Assembly (NCBI GenBank): GCA_947305445.1
Contig: CAMZDU010000065.1
Span: forward strand, 1-6,443
DNA length: 6,443 bases
From: an uncultured Selenomonadales bacterium
Lineage (GTDB): Bacteria; Bacillota; Negativicutes; Selenomonadales; Selenomonadaceae
Direction of reading: 5' to 3'
The notes below the pieces were generated by a model, which saw nothing but the letters and a program-made list of their open reading frames with translations, did not search any database and was not told the origin of the DNA. Numbering within the stretch: the first letter of the stretch is position 1; every line of letters starts with the position of its first letter. Below, one piece after another: positions 5,451 through 6,443 of the stretch. The position numbers and the translations under genes were made by a program.

Positions 5451-6443
5451 TCACGAAATAACAAGTTTAATGCCGGCAGCAGAAACCTCTTCAACAGAAA
5501 ATTTCAAGCCTGTATTATTATCTTGGAGAAGTTGCAAGATCGAATTTGGATTTTGTGAAGAATCGACCTCTAAAATTGCCCGTCCGTTTCTATATTCTCT
5601 TATTTTGACGTTTTGAACTCCGTTTAATGACTTGAGCTCCTCAACCAGTCGTTCAACATTGCCGTAATTTGAAGTTGTAACAGTAATTTGCACAGATTGA
5701 ACGGGGGCGGCACTCAATTTGTTAAATTTTTCTTCCAACTTTTTAGCGGCCTCTTGAGAGGCTGATTTCAGAGCTTTGCGCTCGGCATATGAGGCAACTT
5801 TTTCCGCGCCTTGTCCCTCTACAGTAAAGACGCCAATAATATCTCCTGTATCGAACTTGATAATTTTAACCGATAAGTCGGCTCTGCCCATGCTTGCGCC
5901 CGACGCGGGGATAACGTCAACATTACTTTTACCTAGGACAAGATAATCTGCACCGTAACTGTCACCTATGCCGCTTAAAGAAGTTTTGCCGTTGTAAATG
6001 TTGTTCAAAAGTTCCGAGTTTTGCAAATTGGAAACGATATTGGCGTCCACGACGTGTGAAAATCCCAAATCGACAAGCCGCTCATTCATTGCGTTTTCGG
6101 AGATATTGTCGTGGTCGGGCGGCGAAGTGTTTTCTTTGAGAATTATAACGGAAATGCGCGGGTCGTTAAGCATCATTATCATGCTTAGGCGATTCATGAG
6201 TTGCCCGTCGGGATTGTTATCGACTTCGACATTTGCCGTGACATTGAAAGTGCCGTCGGAATAATTCTCATCAATGACGGTAATATTTTTCACGTAGCCT
6301 TGAGACTTCGTGTAGACTTCATCGAGCGCAAGAATTGAATCCTGTGTCAAGGAGCGTGAGTCGATATAAACGCCGACAACATTTTCCACGGCATTGCGTG
6401 CCGCGTCGCGAATTGCACTGTCACGATTTGCTCCCATACCTTT
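5451..6443 (-). CDS. FlgT-N / LPP20-like envelope protein, 5' end cut by window
   Basis: The frame runs to the right edge, where AAA GGT ATG is read; that ATG has no properly spaced ribosome site and no signal peptide after it, so the true start lies outside. Counting from this Met, three parts are visible. Residues 1-75 (SAIRDAARNAVENVVGVYID, then SQGYVKNITVIDENY and a beta-strand) resemble the N-terminal domain of flagellar assembly protein T and LPP20-type proteins. Residues about 88-240 resemble a CsgG/TolB-like fold (SVIILKEN, LVDLGFSHVVDANIV, GADYLVLGKSNVDV) ending in a charged helix. Residues 245-328 form a separate alpha/beta domain (VQITVTTSNYGNVERLVEEL, GVQNVKIREYRNGRAILEVD). It ends 37 bases before fliP, so it may be cotranscribed with the flagellar genes. 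A periplasmic or outer-membrane role is inferred; the exact function is unknown. Confidence 0.75.
   Translation of the reverse strand, partial: KGMGANRDSAIRDAARNAVENVVGVYIDSRSLTQDSILALDEVYTKSQGYVKNITVIDENYSDGTFNVTANVEVDNNPDGQLMNRLSMIMMLNDPRISVIILKENTSPPDHDNISENAMNERLVDLGFSHVVDANIVSNLQNSELLNNIYNGKTSLSGIGDSYGADYLVLGKSNVDVIPASGASMGRADLSVKIIKFDTGDIIGVFTVEGQGAEKVASYAERKALKSASQEAAKKLEEKFNKLSAAPVQSVQITVTTSNYGNVERLVEELKSLNGVQNVKIREYRNGRAILEVDSSQNPNSILQLLQDNNTGLKFSVEEVSAAGIKLVIS

Overview
The window is a single-strand (minus) block of genes around a flagellar type III export-gate operon. Read in the direction of transcription (high to low coordinates) it holds: the 3' part of an envelope protein with a FlgT-N/LPP20-like architecture (6443-5451), fliP (5413-4667), fliQ (4654-4385), fliR (4360-3566), flhB (about 3543-2434, interrupted by an in-frame TAG), a GT-C type membrane glycosyltransferase (2319-754), and a secreted histidine phosphatase that runs off the left edge (600-<1). 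Every convincing gene is on the minus strand. Plus-strand open frames are antisense shadows.

Organism: the contiguous order fliP-fliQ-fliR-flhB is the arrangement usual in Firmicutes and several other phyla, whereas in enterics flhB lies elsewhere. Strong GGAGG ribosome binding sites and likely TTG starts also fit a Firmicute. The exported LPP20/FlgT-like protein and the signal-peptide-bearing phosphatase hint at a diderm, so a Negativicutes-type bacterium is a reasonable guess. This is inference; no RNA marker gene is present.

How the genes work together: FliP, FliQ and FliR form the helical membrane gate of the flagellar export apparatus. FlhB wraps that gate and switches substrate class after autocleavage at NPTH. 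The first three genes look intact. flhB carries one amber codon just before the conserved proline that opens TM helix 2, and the same frame reopens at GTG-ATG six bases past the start of the stop. The rest of flhB, including NPTH, is well conserved, so this is a recent lesion, a split but working protein, or a sequence error. TAG is also the normal terminator of fliP and of flhB itself, which argues against genome-wide reassignment of TAG.

The operon does not continue into flhA within this window. Instead a GT-C glycosyltransferase gene follows, bracketed by two related short inverted-repeat elements in opposite orientation (about 632-751 and 2374-2439). These elements fill the only two sizeable intergenic gaps (601-753 and 2320-2433) and are the least explained structure here.
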